A stretch of DNA of 64,000 nucleotides from Campylobacter anatolicus. GTDB lineage: Bacteria > Campylobacterota > Campylobacteria > Campylobacterales > Campylobacteraceae. The notes below the pieces were generated by a model that ran no database searches, had not been told where the DNA came from, and saw only the letters and a list, made by a program, of their open reading frames with translations. Both the position numbers and the translations under genes were made by a program. The DNA is taken from contig NZ_JAGSSY010000003.1 of assembly GCF_018145655.1 (NCBI RefSeq), forward strand, positions 124,001 to 188,000, in the 5' to 3' direction. The stretch's first letter is position 1, and each line of letters begins with the position of its first letter. Shown here piece after piece: positions 9,458 through 19,214 of this stretch.

Positions 9458-9480
9458 TACATAAAATTTTATGTATTATT
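9453..9480. terminator. 28-bp perfect palindrome at the end of the thi operon
   Basis: The two 14-base arms AATAATACATAAAA and TTTTATGTATTATT are exact reverse complements with no spacer, and the tenI-like stop codon lies inside the left arm. In RNA it would fold as a hairpin, followed by an AT-rich run with T6 at 9488-9493. A weak intrinsic terminator is the likely role; the dyad could also be a protein site. A second hairpin serving the opposite strand lies at 9624-9647. Confidence 0.45.
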
Positions 9481-9623
9481 TCATAAATTTTTTATAATCA
9501 ATATTTAGGATTATAGTAATAAATTATAATCATCTAAAACAGTTGCAAACATTATGGTAAATAAATAAATTTTAAAATATGTCTAGCGTTATTACGTAAC
9601 CATAAACTTAATCAAAAAATTAA

Positions 9624-9647
9624 GACTTTGACTATCGAGCCAAAGTC
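9624..9647 (-). terminator. intrinsic terminator of fldA
   Basis: Read on the minus strand, GACTTTG and CAAAGTC form the outer 7 bp of a stem. Two further pairs lie beyond one mismatch, and the loop is four bases. A TTAATTTTTT tail follows. It starts 12 bases after the flavodoxin stop codon, so it is placed correctly to end the minus-strand transcript. Confidence 0.7.
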
Positions 9648-9658
9648 ATTTATGCAAT

Positions 9659-10141
9659 TTAAACCTCAGTTTTTAGCTGCTCTACCCAAGCATCTATCTT
9701 GCTTGTATATCCACTATCGCCCTTCGTATCTAGAACAAGACCTATAAATTTACCATTTATAAAAGCTGGTGAATGGCTAAATTTGTAATCATTATTCACA
9801 CTATGACCTATTAGTGTCGCCTTTTTGATAGCTGGTAAAAAATCTACTATACCACCGCAAAAACTATCGGCGTGGCGTTCTTGATTGCCTACGCCAACGA
9901 GTGCGACCTTTTTACCTTTTAGATCAGCTTTTTTAAGCTCAGCTAGTTTATCTACCCAGTCTGCATGAAGCTCTGCGTAACCGTAGCTTGAACTAGCAAG
10001 GATCAGTACATCAAATTTAGTAAAATCCTCACTCACTGCGTCTTTAACTGCTATCACATCGCCACCAAGTTTTAAACTGATATACTCGCTAACTTTTTGT
10101 GTATCGCCCTTACCTGTCGCATAAAAAATCCCTATTTTCAT
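9659..10141 (-). CDS. fldA: flavodoxin
   Basis: Flavodoxin is a small FMN electron carrier. The N-terminal phosphate loop ATGKGDTQ follows the first beta strand, SSSYGYAELHADW supplies the ring-binding loop, and GVGNQERHADSFCGG is the third FMN contact region. I start it at the ATG ending at 10141 because AAAAGGATAAAT stands directly upstream; the frame extends further but without a ribosome site. That gives 160 residues. It lies just downstream of oorDABC, whose 2-oxoglutarate oxidation probably reduces it. Confidence 0.94.
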   Translation of the reverse strand: MKIGIFYATGKGDTQKVSEYISLKLGGDVIAVKDAVSEDFTKFDVLILASSSYGYAELHADWVDKLAELKKADLKGKKVALVGVGNQERHADSFCGGIVDFLPAIKKATLIGHSVNNDYKFSHSPAFINGKFIGLVLDTKGDSGYTSKIDAWVEQLKTEV

Positions 10142-10160
10142 ATTTATCCTTTTAAATTTA

Positions 10161-10185
10161 ATAAAAGAGTATTTTACTCTTTTAT
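10161..10185 (-). terminator. hairpin between oorC and fldA
   Basis: ATAAAAGAGTA and TACTCTTTTAT are exact 11-base complements around a 3-base loop, in the 52-base gap between the oorC stop and the fldA start. On the minus strand TTAAATTT follows the stem. It may be a partial terminator or an mRNA processing or stability stem that sets fldA expression apart from oorDABC. Confidence 0.5.
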
Positions 10186-10193
10186 ATTTAATT

Positions 10194-10748
10194 TTAGCTT
10201 TGTAAAGCCTCTTTTGCATATTTTAACCCTAGCTCATAAGCCTTTGCATTTGCTTCTGCTACTTTTGGTGGCACGTGTGATAGCATACTTCTTTTAACTA
10301 TTTCAGTATCCAAGCAACTGCTCATCTGCACTGCAACACCTAAAGCCACGACGCTTTGAGTTATAACGTTACCAACTTCGTCTTTTGCGATGGTGATTAT
10401 AGGTATTTCATAAATTTGCCACTTTTGTCTATCTTTCTCGCTCGGTTTTACTAAATTTGGCTCTACGACTATGACGCCACCATCTTTGACACCATCTTTA
10501 AAAAGGTCATAACTTTTCTGTGCAGTTGCGAGCATAAAGTCTATGTCCCCTTCGTTTGCGTAAGGGTATAATATCTCGCTCTCATCAAGTATTATATCAA
10601 CCTTAGTTGGTCCTCCACGCACCTGCGATGTATAGGTAGATGCTTTCACGCCGTATCCACCCTCTTCTATTTTTGCTGCAGCTAAAATCTCCCCAGCCAA
10701 AATAACGCCCTGTCCGCCAACGCCAACAAATCTAAGCTCATTTCTCAT
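10194..10748 (-). CDS. oorC: 2-oxoglutarate:acceptor oxidoreductase, gamma subunit OorC
   Basis: OorC is the gamma subunit of the four-part enzyme that oxidises 2-oxoglutarate to succinyl-CoA in place of 2-oxoglutarate dehydrogenase. The N-terminus carries the family motif GVGGQGVILAGEIL, and the TSQVRGG segment is another marker. At 184 residues it is of normal size. It overlaps oorB by four bases and is the last gene of the oorDABC set before the hairpin at 10161-10185. Confidence 0.93.
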   Translation of the reverse strand: MRNELRFVGVGGQGVILAGEILAAAKIEEGGYGVKASTYTSQVRGGPTKVDIILDESEILYPYANEGDIDFMLATAQKSYDLFKDGVKDGGVIVVEPNLVKPSEKDRQKWQIYEIPIITIAKDEVGNVITQSVVALGVAVQMSSCLDTEIVKRSMLSHVPPKVAEANAKAYELGLKYAKEALQS

Positions 10749-11608
10749 TTTAGCTCCTTAAAATCAATCGCTACGCCGTCCTTTGCAGCTGCAATAACTT
10801 GTTCATAAGCCTTGGTATATTCTATTTTACTCTCATCTTTATGAAGCACTCCAAGTGGATAAAGCTCACCATTTAGCGACCGTTCGACTCTCTCTTCGTC
10901 ACTAAGCATATCAAATTTGGTTTTGCTTATAGTGCGATTTTTGATCCATTCTAGATTTTTAACCGCCTCGCCCATCTTATTTTTACGACCTAAATTTATA
11001 TGGCAGTTTGAAAATACATCAAAAAAGCTGTATCCATCGTGCTTAAAGCCATCTACAAACAGCTTCGTAAGCTTATCAGGCTCTATCACACTACCTCGTG
11101 CAACAAATGTCGCTCCAGCTGCGATGGCAAGTTTTGTTGCGTCAAAGTTTGGATCTATGTTGCCATATTGTGCGGTTACTGTCCATAGTCCGCGTGGTGT
11201 TGTAGGGCTTGTTTGCGAGTTGGTTAAGCCATATATAAAGTTGTTTATTAGGATATGGTTTAGCCCTATGTTTCTACGACAGCCATGTATGGTGTGATTG
11301 CCACCGATTGCCAAACCATCGCCATCGCCTGTTATGACTATGACGTGTTTATCTGGATTTGCAAGTTTTATACCAGTCGCATACGCTACTGCTCTACCGT
11401 GCGTAGTATGGACGGTGTTACAGTTGATGTAGCTACTAAAACGCCCAGAACAGCCAATTCCTGAGACCACACAGACATCGTCCATATCCCACTCAAGGGC
11501 ATCTATGGCACGGATAAAGCTTTTAAGTATCACACCATCCCCACAACCCCAGCACCAAAGTGTTGGCATCTTATCAATGCGTAAATATTTATCATAATTA
11601 AATGCCAT
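10745..11608 (-). CDS. oorB: 2-oxoglutarate:acceptor oxidoreductase, beta subunit OorB
   Basis: OorB is the thiamine-diphosphate subunit of the oxidoreductase. The TPP motif is GDGDGLAIGGNH, and the cysteines in WCWGCGDG and SGIGCSGR fit iron-sulfur and cofactor contacts known in the family. At 287 residues it is typical. The start lies inside the end of oorA (11-base overlap). The enzyme is oxygen-labile in relatives, which fits a microaerophile. Confidence 0.94.
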   Translation of the reverse strand: MAFNYDKYLRIDKMPTLWCWGCGDGVILKSFIRAIDALEWDMDDVCVVSGIGCSGRFSSYINCNTVHTTHGRAVAYATGIKLANPDKHVIVITGDGDGLAIGGNHTIHGCRRNIGLNHILINNFIYGLTNSQTSPTTPRGLWTVTAQYGNIDPNFDATKLAIAAGATFVARGSVIEPDKLTKLFVDGFKHDGYSFFDVFSNCHINLGRKNKMGEAVKNLEWIKNRTISKTKFDMLSDEERVERSLNGELYPLGVLHKDESKIEYTKAYEQVIAAAKDGVAIDFKELK

Positions 11609-12728
11609 AGCAATCTCCTATCTTTGTTTCTATTTCACGTGGGCTTAGTGGTCTGCCATTTGCTTTTAAAAGTGTCTTAAAATCATCTCTTAGCATAACT
11701 TTTGAAATTTCACCGCTATACTGACCTAAATTTAGTTCACAAATTAAAATTTTACTAAATTTTGCACCTATCTCTTTTAGTTTTTTACTCGCCATAGGAA
11801 ATAGCGTGATAGGCTTAAATAGCCCCACTTTAATACCACGTGAGCGTAAATTTAATATCGCTTGTTTTGCAGCAAGTGCAACACTACCATAAGCGATAAT
11901 GCAAATATCGGCATCATCAAGCATAAAGCTCTCACTTGCGTCAATTTCATTCGTATGAGCATTTATTTTATTAAACAATCTTTTGATATTATAATCAACC
12001 GTTTCGCCGACCTCTGTTGGAAAGCCCGTTTCACCATGGTGAAGTCCAGTGATGTGATAGCGATAACCTTTGAAAAATGGGTTTAACACAGCTGGTGCAT
12101 CAAGTGTAGCGGCATACGGCTTATACTCGCTTTTTTTACCGCTAAATTCAGCCCTTTTATAAATTTCAAGTTCACTTATCTCAGGTAGTTCAACTTTTGC
12201 TTGCATATGTCCTATCGTCTCATCAAGAAGTAAAATAACAGGCGTCATAAAGCGTGCTGCAAGGTTAAATGCCCTAACTGTTTGTGTGTAACACTCATAT
12301 AAATTTGATGGGGCTAGAACTATCATATTCATATCGCCGTGGCTTGGATTACGAGCTTGTAGTATATCGCCTTGTGCTACACGTGTAGGTAGTCCAGTTG
12401 ATGGACCTCCACGCATAACATTTACGATAACGAGCGGAATTTCAGCGATAAATCCAAGTCCTATTTGCTCCGCTTTTAATGAAATTCCAGGACCTGAGCT
12501 AGCAGTCATTGCCTTAGCACCACTCATAGCAGCTCCCAAAGCCACGCTTATACCAGCAATCTCGTCTTCCATCTGTATAAATTTACCACCATTTTTTGGA
12601 AGTAGCACACTTAACTCGTGTGCTATCTCACTACTTGGAGTAATAGGATAGCCACCAAAGAAGTTGCAGCCACACTCTATCGCAGCTCTTGCGACTAGCT
12701 CGTTGCCAGTCATTACTAGCTCTCTCAT
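11598..12728 (-). CDS. oorA: 2-oxoglutarate:acceptor oxidoreductase, alpha subunit OorA
   Basis: OorA is the alpha subunit, related to pyruvate:ferredoxin oxidoreductase domains. GNELVARAAIECGCNFFGGYPITPSSEI is the expected N-terminal region, and TASSGPGISLKAEQIG and MRGGPSTGLPT are diagnostic of the KorA family. At 376 residues the length is right. It is flanked by oorD and oorB with overlaps of 4 and 11 bases. Confidence 0.95.
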   Translation of the reverse strand: MRELVMTGNELVARAAIECGCNFFGGYPITPSSEIAHELSVLLPKNGGKFIQMEDEIAGISVALGAAMSGAKAMTASSGPGISLKAEQIGLGFIAEIPLVIVNVMRGGPSTGLPTRVAQGDILQARNPSHGDMNMIVLAPSNLYECYTQTVRAFNLAARFMTPVILLLDETIGHMQAKVELPEISELEIYKRAEFSGKKSEYKPYAATLDAPAVLNPFFKGYRYHITGLHHGETGFPTEVGETVDYNIKRLFNKINAHTNEIDASESFMLDDADICIIAYGSVALAAKQAILNLRSRGIKVGLFKPITLFPMASKKLKEIGAKFSKILICELNLGQYSGEISKVMLRDDFKTLLKANGRPLSPREIETKIGDCYGI

Positions 12729-13036
12729 ACCGCACTCCTTAGCTTGTAAAATTTATTCTGTTTAACAGCAGCTGCTCTATCTTTGCTATAGCTTGTAAGT
12801 TTGGCAAATTTATATCCTTTATCTGCCACATAAATCGCAAAGTCGGGGCAATGTTCCTCACAATCCCTACATCCTATACAGGCTTCAGGATGCACGACCT
12901 CTATCATCTTACCAAGTACCGCGTGAGGCTCCACTCGCATACCTAGCACACCAGCAGGGCAGTAGCTCACGCAGATATCACAGGCTTTGCACCTACTCTC
13001 ATCCACCCAAACACTCACATCATCTCTTAGTATCAT
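12725..13036 (-). CDS. oorD: 2-oxoglutarate:acceptor oxidoreductase, ferredoxin-like delta subunit OorD
   Basis: OorD is the small electron-transfer subunit. Two 4Fe-4S binding motifs are visible, CKACDICVSYCP and CIGCRDCEEHCP, within 103 residues. Electrons from the TPP subunit pass through it to an external acceptor, likely the flavodoxin encoded nearby. It overlaps sucD and oorA by four bases each, so the TCA block is transcribed as one unit from icd to oorC. Confidence 0.94.
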   Translation of the reverse strand: MILRDDVSVWVDESRCKACDICVSYCPAGVLGMRVEPHAVLGKMIEVVHPEACIGCRDCEEHCPDFAIYVADKGYKFAKLTSYSKDRAAAVKQNKFYKLRSAV

Positions 13037-13917
13037 AACTTTCCTTTCTTAAATATCTCTTTTACTATCTCACCTATCTTTGCAGGGTTATTTGTCGTGT
13101 ATACTCCTATATTTGCCAATAGCTCTAACTTTGCGTCTGCACTTGAGTTTTTTGAGTTTATGATAGCCCCTGCATGTCCCATTTTACGCCCTTTGGGAGC
13201 ACTTGCTCCTGCGATAAATGCCACCACTGGTTTGTTTAAATTTCTTATCACATCAGCTGCCCTACTCTCAAGCTCACCACCTATCTCTCCTATCATTACG
13301 ATAGCCTTTGTATCATCATCATTTGCAAAAAGTGTTAAAAGCTCATCATACGCCATACCTATAACCGCATCTCCACCAATACCAACGGCAGTTGATATAC
13401 CAAAACCAGCCTTGCGAATCTGATTTGCCGCTTCGTATGTGAGTGTGCCTGATTTGGATATTATGCCGATATTTATGCAATCACGTTCAAATACGCTACT
13501 TGGCATAATGCCTAGCTTACACTTACCGCTACTAATTATACCAGGGCAGTTTGGTCCGATGATACGCATACCATGTTTATTTGCATAATCTTTTGCTTTT
13601 AGCATATCAAGGATAGGTACATGCTCTGTGATGACGACACAGAGCTTTATCCCAGCGTCAGCGGCTTCTATGATAGCGTTTTTGCAAAACTTTGCAGGGA
13701 CAAAGATCATACTCGTATCAGCCCCGCTCTCAGCCACTGCTTCGCTCATTGTATTATAAATTCTAACACCTAAATGCTGCGAACCGCCCTTAAATGGTGT
13801 AACTCCAGCTACTATTTTAGTGCCATACTCTAAACAGCTTTGTGTGTGAAAGCTTCCCTCTTTGCCAGTTATGCCTTGGACGATGACACGTGTATTTTTA
13901 TCTATTAATATACTCAT
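13033..13917 (-). CDS. sucD: succinyl-CoA synthetase alpha subunit
   Basis: SucD binds CoA and carries the phospho-histidine in the reversible conversion of succinyl-CoA to succinate with ATP formation. The CoA-binding N-terminus reads VQGITGKEG, and the active-site histidine lies in GRKMGHAGAI near residue 242. ATG at 13917 gives 294 residues, the family length; the frame continues to a GTG at 13932. The start lies within the 3' end of sucC. Confidence 0.95.
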   Translation of the reverse strand: MSILIDKNTRVIVQGITGKEGSFHTQSCLEYGTKIVAGVTPFKGGSQHLGVRIYNTMSEAVAESGADTSMIFVPAKFCKNAIIEAADAGIKLCVVITEHVPILDMLKAKDYANKHGMRIIGPNCPGIISSGKCKLGIMPSSVFERDCINIGIISKSGTLTYEAANQIRKAGFGISTAVGIGGDAVIGMAYDELLTLFANDDDTKAIVMIGEIGGELESRAADVIRNLNKPVVAFIAGASAPKGRKMGHAGAIINSKNSSADAKLELLANIGVYTTNNPAKIGEIVKEIFKKGKL

Positions 13918-15097
13918 TTTTACCAACTTCACTATCGTTTGCTAGTTTTACCGCTAGCTTCGCACCTTCAAGCAAATCATCACTTGTATAAAGATCTCTT
14001 AAATTTGATTTTTTTAACATCTGCAACGCTTCTTTTGCATTTGTGCCATCTAGTCTAATGACGGCTGGGACGCTTAGCCCAACTTGCTCGGCGGCTTGTA
14101 TTATACCATCGGCTATACGGTCGCAACGCACAATACCACCAAATATATTTACAAATATTACTCGCACATTTTTATCGTTTAATATAAGTCGAAAAGCTCT
14201 TGCGACACGCCCACTCGTTGCTCCACCACCAACGTCTAAGAAATTTGCAGCTTCGCCACCGAGCATCTTTATAATATCCATCGTAGCCATTGCTAGACCT
14301 GCACCATTTACCACACAGCCCACGTTGCCATCTAGCTTGATATAGTTTAAATTTTGAGCTTTTGCCTCGTTTTCACTAGCATCTGTTTGGCTCTCATCTG
14401 TTAGCTCTAAAATATCAGCGTGGCGAAATAAAGCACTATCATCAAAGCTTATTTTTGCATCAAGTGCATAAAACTCGCTATTTGTAGTTAAAACTAGTGG
14501 ATTTATCTCTATTAAATTTGCGTCTTTTTCAATATAAATTTTATATAGCCTAGTGATGATTTCATGTAGCTTCTCCCACATCGTTTTATCAATATCTAAA
14601 AAATTTATAAGAATTTGCGTGTGAAACTCACAAAGTCCTATCTGTGTGTCTATCTGCACTTTTTTTATAAGATGTGGTGAGTGTGTAGCTAACTCTTCTA
14701 TGCTTGTGCCACCATCTTTTGAGACGATGAGGCTAATATTTTCATTATCCCTATCAAAAGCAAGGCTTAGATAAAATTCACTAGCTACATCCACTGCCTC
14801 TTCAATGTAAATTTTATTTATTATTATGCCATTTTTTGAGGTTTGCGGTGTTACAAGCCTTTTACCAAGCAGTTCTAAGCCTAATTTTACAGCCTCATCA
14901 CGACTTTTTGTGATTTTTACACCACCAGCCAGTCCTCTACCTCCAGCGTGTATCTGAGCTTTTATAGCAAATTTCTCGCCGTCAAGTAGGCTTAAAGCAG
15001 TATCTATCTCATCTGCACTACTTGCCACCTCGCCACGAGCGACATTTACACCGTAGCTCTTTAGAATGGCTTTTGCTTGATATTCGTGGATATTCAT
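13898..15097 (-). CDS. sucC: succinyl-CoA synthetase beta subunit
   Basis: SucC is the nucleotide- and succinate-binding subunit. It begins with the classic MNIHEYQAK, followed by an ATP-grasp fold with KAQIHAGGRGLAGGVK, and ends with the GGATSGRVA and NIFGGIVRCD phosphate-binding region. The length of 399 is slightly over the usual 390. It overlaps mdh by four bases. Confidence 0.95.
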   Translation of the reverse strand: MNIHEYQAKAILKSYGVNVARGEVASSADEIDTALSLLDGEKFAIKAQIHAGGRGLAGGVKITKSRDEAVKLGLELLGKRLVTPQTSKNGIIINKIYIEEAVDVASEFYLSLAFDRDNENISLIVSKDGGTSIEELATHSPHLIKKVQIDTQIGLCEFHTQILINFLDIDKTMWEKLHEIITRLYKIYIEKDANLIEINPLVLTTNSEFYALDAKISFDDSALFRHADILELTDESQTDASENEAKAQNLNYIKLDGNVGCVVNGAGLAMATMDIIKMLGGEAANFLDVGGGATSGRVARAFRLILNDKNVRVIFVNIFGGIVRCDRIADGIIQAAEQVGLSVPAVIRLDGTNAKEALQMLKKSNLRDLYTSDDLLEGAKLAVKLANDSEVGKNEYINR

Positions 15098-15987
15098 AGA
15101 TTTTGCCTTAAAAATTTGATATTTTTACTTATCTCTTCTTCACTAAGAGCCAGTTCGTTTAGCTCATCAGCACTTAATCCATTTGGTGCAAATATCTGAT
15201 TAACACCATCTTTGCCAAGCTTTATAACTCGTCCACAACTTAGCTCATCGCCTAAGATCACACAAGCACTTATACTCTCACCTTTATTAAATTTAATAGC
15301 TTCACACATCTTTACCACAGCCGCTGCAGGTGCATAATATGCCGACGTGCCAAGTAGTTTAACTATCTTTGCACCGCCTGTTTTGGTCTCGTATGCTACT
15401 ACTTTTAGCTCATCAGTATTTAAATTTTCACTCAAATTTGCATTTGAGACTATCATCTTATCATTGTGAGCACCTATCGTCTTTGCACTAACGCTACTTG
15501 TACTGACATTTTTAAATTTAGAAAGCTCATAACGACATCTCGCACTATCTAGCTCGCCAGCCATACCCATCACACGCTCACGCTTAAAACCACTAAATTT
15601 ATAAGCGACCCAGACCATCACATCAAGTGGATTTGTTACTACTATAATGAGTGAATTTGGTGCATATTTTGCTATATTTTGTGTGGCAATTTTTACTACT
15701 TCTGCATTTTTAACAAGCAAATCATCACGACTTTGTCCATCTTTTCTTGGGCTACCGGCTGTTATAATCACTATATCGCTATCTCTTAAAAGTATCGCAT
15801 CCTCACCACCTACAACGCTAATTGCACCGTCAAAAACGCAGCTACTTTGTGATATATCTATCGCCTTTGCACGTGCTACATCGCCAAAAATATCTACAAG
15901 TGCTATATTGTCGCAGACATTACGCATAGCCAATGCGTACGCTATACTAGCACCTACATTTCCTGCTCCGATTATGCTTATTTTCAT
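15094..15987 (-). CDS. mdh: malate dehydrogenase (LDH-like type)
   Basis: Mdh interconverts malate and oxaloacetate with NAD. The Rossmann motif is GAGNVGAS, the substrate arginines lie in SPRKDGQSRDDLL, VTNPLDVMV is conserved, GMAGELDSAR holds another arginine, and the catalytic histidine is in GAHNDKM. At 297 residues it is slightly short for the family but complete. It sits three bases after the icd stop and overlaps sucC. Confidence 0.92.
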   Translation of the reverse strand: MKISIIGAGNVGASIAYALAMRNVCDNIALVDIFGDVARAKAIDISQSSCVFDGAISVVGGEDAILLRDSDIVIITAGSPRKDGQSRDDLLVKNAEVVKIATQNIAKYAPNSLIIVVTNPLDVMVWVAYKFSGFKRERVMGMAGELDSARCRYELSKFKNVSTSSVSAKTIGAHNDKMIVSNANLSENLNTDELKVVAYETKTGGAKIVKLLGTSAYYAPAAAVVKMCEAIKFNKGESISACVILGDELSCGRVIKLGKDGVNQIFAPNGLSADELNELALSEEEISKNIKFLRQNL

Positions 15988-15990
15988 TTT

Positions 15991-18183
15991 TTATCCTTTT
16001 ATTATCTCATTTAGCGTAACACTTGGTCGCATTATTTTCATTGCTCTCTCGTCATTTGGCATAAAATATCCATCAAAATCCACACTTACATCCTGTGCTA
16101 AGCTCAACTCTTTTAAAATTTTATCTTCATTTTGAGCTAAATTTTGTGCTAAATCTTTAAAAATATCTGAAATTTCACTCTGTGCTAATGCCTTACTCCA
16201 GTAAAGTGCTAAGTAAAAGTGGCTTGAACGAGTATCAGGTGAGCCTACTCCAGCCTTTGGTGAACGATTTTGCTTTAGATATTCGCTAACAGCACTATCA
16301 AGAGTGGTAGATAAAATTTTTGCCTTTTTATTACCATTTTTTGAACCTAAAAATTCAAGAGAGGCGATAAGAGCTAAGTATTCGCCTAAGCTATCCCAAG
16401 CAAGGTGATTTTTAGCTATCAGCTCACGTGCTAAAATCGGTGCTGTGCCACCAGCTCCAGTCTCAAACATTGCTCCACCATTTAAAAGAGGCACTACTGA
16501 GAGCATTTTTGAGCTAGAGCCAAGCTCTAAAATAGGAAAAAGGTCTGTTAGATAATCACGTAAAACGTTGCCAGTTACACCAATGACGTTTTTGCCTTCA
16601 CGTATTAAATTTAGTGTTTTTTCACAAGCTGTGGCATAGTCTAGTATCTCATAGCTCACATCTGCAAACTCATTAAGGCGTTTTTCTAGCTTTGCTATAA
16701 TGTTTTTATCGTGAGCCCTTTTCTTGTCTAGCCAAAAAATAAGTGGCTCGTGACTAAGTTTGGCTCGCTCAAGGGCTAGGCTTATCCATGCATGTATAGC
16801 GTCGTTCTTTGCCTGTGTCATACGAAATATATCGCCCTTTTGCACCTTAAATTTAAAAATTTCTCTACTTTCGCCGTTTAAAACAACAAACTCGCCATCA
16901 TCATTGGCGATAAATGTCTTATCATGACTACCGTATTCTTCGGCTTTTTTAGCCATTAATCCTACGTTTGAAACACTGCCTATATTGCGTGGATCAAGTG
17001 CTCCTTTGCGTTTTAAATTTGCTATAACACTCTCATAAACTTTAGCATAAGTTTTATCAGGAATTATCGCTAATGTTTGTTTAAGTTCGCCGTCTTTATC
17101 CCACATTCTACCTGAGTTTCGTAGCATTGCAGGTAGTGAAGCGTCTATGATGACATCATTTGGAACGTGTAAATTTGTAATACCCTCAGTGCTATTTACC
17201 ATCGCAAGTCCTGCACTAGCGGATAAAATTTCACTAAATTTAGTTTTTATCTCTGTCTTTAAGCTCTCATCCGTAAGACTCTCAACTTTAGCATAAATTT
17301 CTTTTAATCCGTTATTTTCATTCACTTCTAGCTCTTTAAATACGTCTTTAAACTCATCAAAAGCCTCGGCAAAAAATACTCTAAGAGCATGTCCGAAAAT
17401 GACAGGATCACTCACCTTCATCATCGTAGCTTTTAAGTGTAAGCTAACTAGCAAATCATCTTTCTTTGCACTTTCAAAGGCATTTTTATAAAATTTATTA
17501 AGCTCATTTACACTCATAAAAGTTGCGTCTATAATCTCATCTTTTAGTACTTTTAGCTCTTTTAGAGTTGTATTTGTGCCATCTTTTGAGATAAAATTTA
17601 TAAAAAATGTATCATCTTTCTCGCATATCACAGAGCGTTCATTTGAGTAAAAATCGCCACTATTCATATAAGCAACTCGTGTTTTTACACTCTCGTCCCA
17701 TACGCCATTACTGTGTGGATTTGCTTTAGCATACTCTTTAACAGCTTTCACACAGCGACGATCCGAATTACCCTGTCTTAGCACAGGATTGACCGCACTG
17801 CCAAGCACTTTAGCATATCTGTCTATTACATTTTTATCTATTTCATTTTTTATCTCATTTGGATACTCAGGCAGTTTAAAGCCCTTGTTTTGAAGCTCAG
17901 AAATAGCTAAATTTAACTGTGGAATAGTCGCTGAAATATTTGGTAGCTTTATGATATTTGCACTTTTATTTTCTGTCATTTGCCCCAAAAACTCAAGATC
18001 ATCGCATATATCCAACCCTAAAATATCACTAAAATTTGCTAAAATTCGTCCGGCGAGACTAATATCTTTTACTTGCAGATTAATATCTACCTTGCCCAAA
18101 AAAGTCCGCAAAATAGGCAGTAGCGAGTAGCTCGCAAACAGCGGTGCTTCGTCCGTTTTAGTCCAAATAATCACATCGCTCAT
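15991..18183 (-). CDS. icd: monomeric NADP-dependent isocitrate dehydrogenase
   Basis: This enzyme decarboxylates isocitrate to 2-oxoglutarate, feeding OorDABC directly downstream. At 730 residues it is the monomeric IDH type, not the 400-residue dimeric one. Family blocks seen are [51 protein letters not shown] and [17 protein letters not shown]. It is the first gene of the icd-mdh-sucCD-oorDABC run. A GGAAG ribosome site precedes the ATG, and a TATATAAC -10-like element lies at 18234-18241 on the minus strand. Confidence 0.95.
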   Translation of the reverse strand: MSDVIIWTKTDEAPLFASYSLLPILRTFLGKVDINLQVKDISLAGRILANFSDILGLDICDDLEFLGQMTENKSANIIKLPNISATIPQLNLAISELQNKGFKLPEYPNEIKNEIDKNVIDRYAKVLGSAVNPVLRQGNSDRRCVKAVKEYAKANPHSNGVWDESVKTRVAYMNSGDFYSNERSVICEKDDTFFINFISKDGTNTTLKELKVLKDEIIDATFMSVNELNKFYKNAFESAKKDDLLVSLHLKATMMKVSDPVIFGHALRVFFAEAFDEFKDVFKELEVNENNGLKEIYAKVESLTDESLKTEIKTKFSEILSASAGLAMVNSTEGITNLHVPNDVIIDASLPAMLRNSGRMWDKDGELKQTLAIIPDKTYAKVYESVIANLKRKGALDPRNIGSVSNVGLMAKKAEEYGSHDKTFIANDDGEFVVLNGESREIFKFKVQKGDIFRMTQAKNDAIHAWISLALERAKLSHEPLIFWLDKKRAHDKNIIAKLEKRLNEFADVSYEILDYATACEKTLNLIREGKNVIGVTGNVLRDYLTDLFPILELGSSSKMLSVVPLLNGGAMFETGAGGTAPILARELIAKNHLAWDSLGEYLALIASLEFLGSKNGNKKAKILSTTLDSAVSEYLKQNRSPKAGVGSPDTRSSHFYLALYWSKALAQSEISDIFKDLAQNLAQNEDKILKELSLAQDVSVDFDGYFMPNDERAMKIMRPSVTLNEIIKG

Positions 18184-18263
18184 AATCTTCCTTTAAAAAT
18201 TTTTAAAAATTTAACATTTTTTTATTAAAAGTAGTTATATAAAAGTATATTAAAATTTAAATT

Positions 18264-19214
18264 TCAGCGTTGACTGTTTACATTTTGATTATGTTCGCTT
18301 AAACTTTTTGAAAATCTATGTTTTTTAGTCTTTTTATCACGCACAAAATATAAAAACTCACTCTTAGCAGGATTTATCGCAGCCTTTATAGCGTCGATCG
18401 ATACTGAGCTAACAGGTGTCGGCGGTAAACCTTCATTTAAGTAGGTATTAAAACCACTTGTATCGGTGCGGATACGCTCAGGCGTGATGGTCTCGTGCGA
18501 GTGTAGTCCGTAATTAAGTGTACCGTCCATTTGTAGTCGCATACCTTTGTTTAATCTATTATAAACAACAGAAGCGACTAGTGGCATCTCATCGTTACTT
18601 GCCGCCTCTTTTTGTATGACGGATGCAATGATTAGGATCTTAAACCATTTTTTCTCATTATACTCACCAAAAATTTTCATACTCAGATCCGATTGTGCTT
18701 TTTTAGATGAATTTACAAGGTAGTATGCTAGATGTCGCTCGCTGATGCCGATTGGAATTTTATAGGTATTTGGTATCAAAAATCCATCTGGTAGTGGAGA
18801 AAGTGCATTATATTCGGCATTTAACTTCTTAGCATCTAATCCAAGCTCACTTGCGATATTGTTTAAGAATACAATAGTCGTCTCGCCAGGGATTAGCGTA
18901 ATGTCTTGTAAGGCTGCTTTTGCAGTCGTTAACCTTTGCAAAAAATCATACCTACTAAGCTCACGAGCTTGCATATTTATCCAGCCAGACTGCGGACGAC
19001 CGATGAAATAAAGAGCATATTTGTCTATTTTGCTTAGATTAAAGTTTCGATTAGATAAATAAGATATAATTTCACCCACGCTACCTTTTGGGATAAATAC
19101 AACTTGACTAGTGCTGATAGGACGCGACAAATAGATAATAATACTTAGGAAAAATATAATAAAAATGTCAAAAAAAATAGCTAAATATGGACTTTTTATA
19201 AAATTTTTTATCAT
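18264..19214 (-). CDS. mltG: endolytic murein transglycosylase MltG
   Basis: MltG is an inner-membrane lytic transglycosylase that cuts nascent glycan strands and sets their length. The product has one N-terminal membrane segment (AIFFDIFIIFFLSIIIYLS), then the YceG domain with the catalytic Glu in IQKEAASNDEMP, RLNKGMRLQMDGT, and the closing YFVRDKKT..H.FS..EHN pattern. The open frame runs to 19391, but the membrane anchor dictates a start at the ATG ending at 19214 (316 residues). Its first 50 bases overlap the opposite gene's start at 19165. Confidence 0.88.
   Translation of the reverse strand: MIKNFIKSPYLAIFFDIFIIFFLSIIIYLSRPISTSQVVFIPKGSVGEIISYLSNRNFNLSKIDKYALYFIGRPQSGWINMQARELSRYDFLQRLTTAKAALQDITLIPGETTIVFLNNIASELGLDAKKLNAEYNALSPLPDGFLIPNTYKIPIGISERHLAYYLVNSSKKAQSDLSMKIFGEYNEKKWFKILIIASVIQKEAASNDEMPLVASVVYNRLNKGMRLQMDGTLNYGLHSHETITPERIRTDTSGFNTYLNEGLPPTPVSSVSIDAIKAAINPAKSEFLYFVRDKKTKKHRFSKSLSEHNQNVNSQR

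Noticed and set aside
15991-18183. 730-residue isocitrate dehydrogenase as a gene fusion
   Set aside because: The length and motifs match the known monomeric IDH family, which is normal in this genus.
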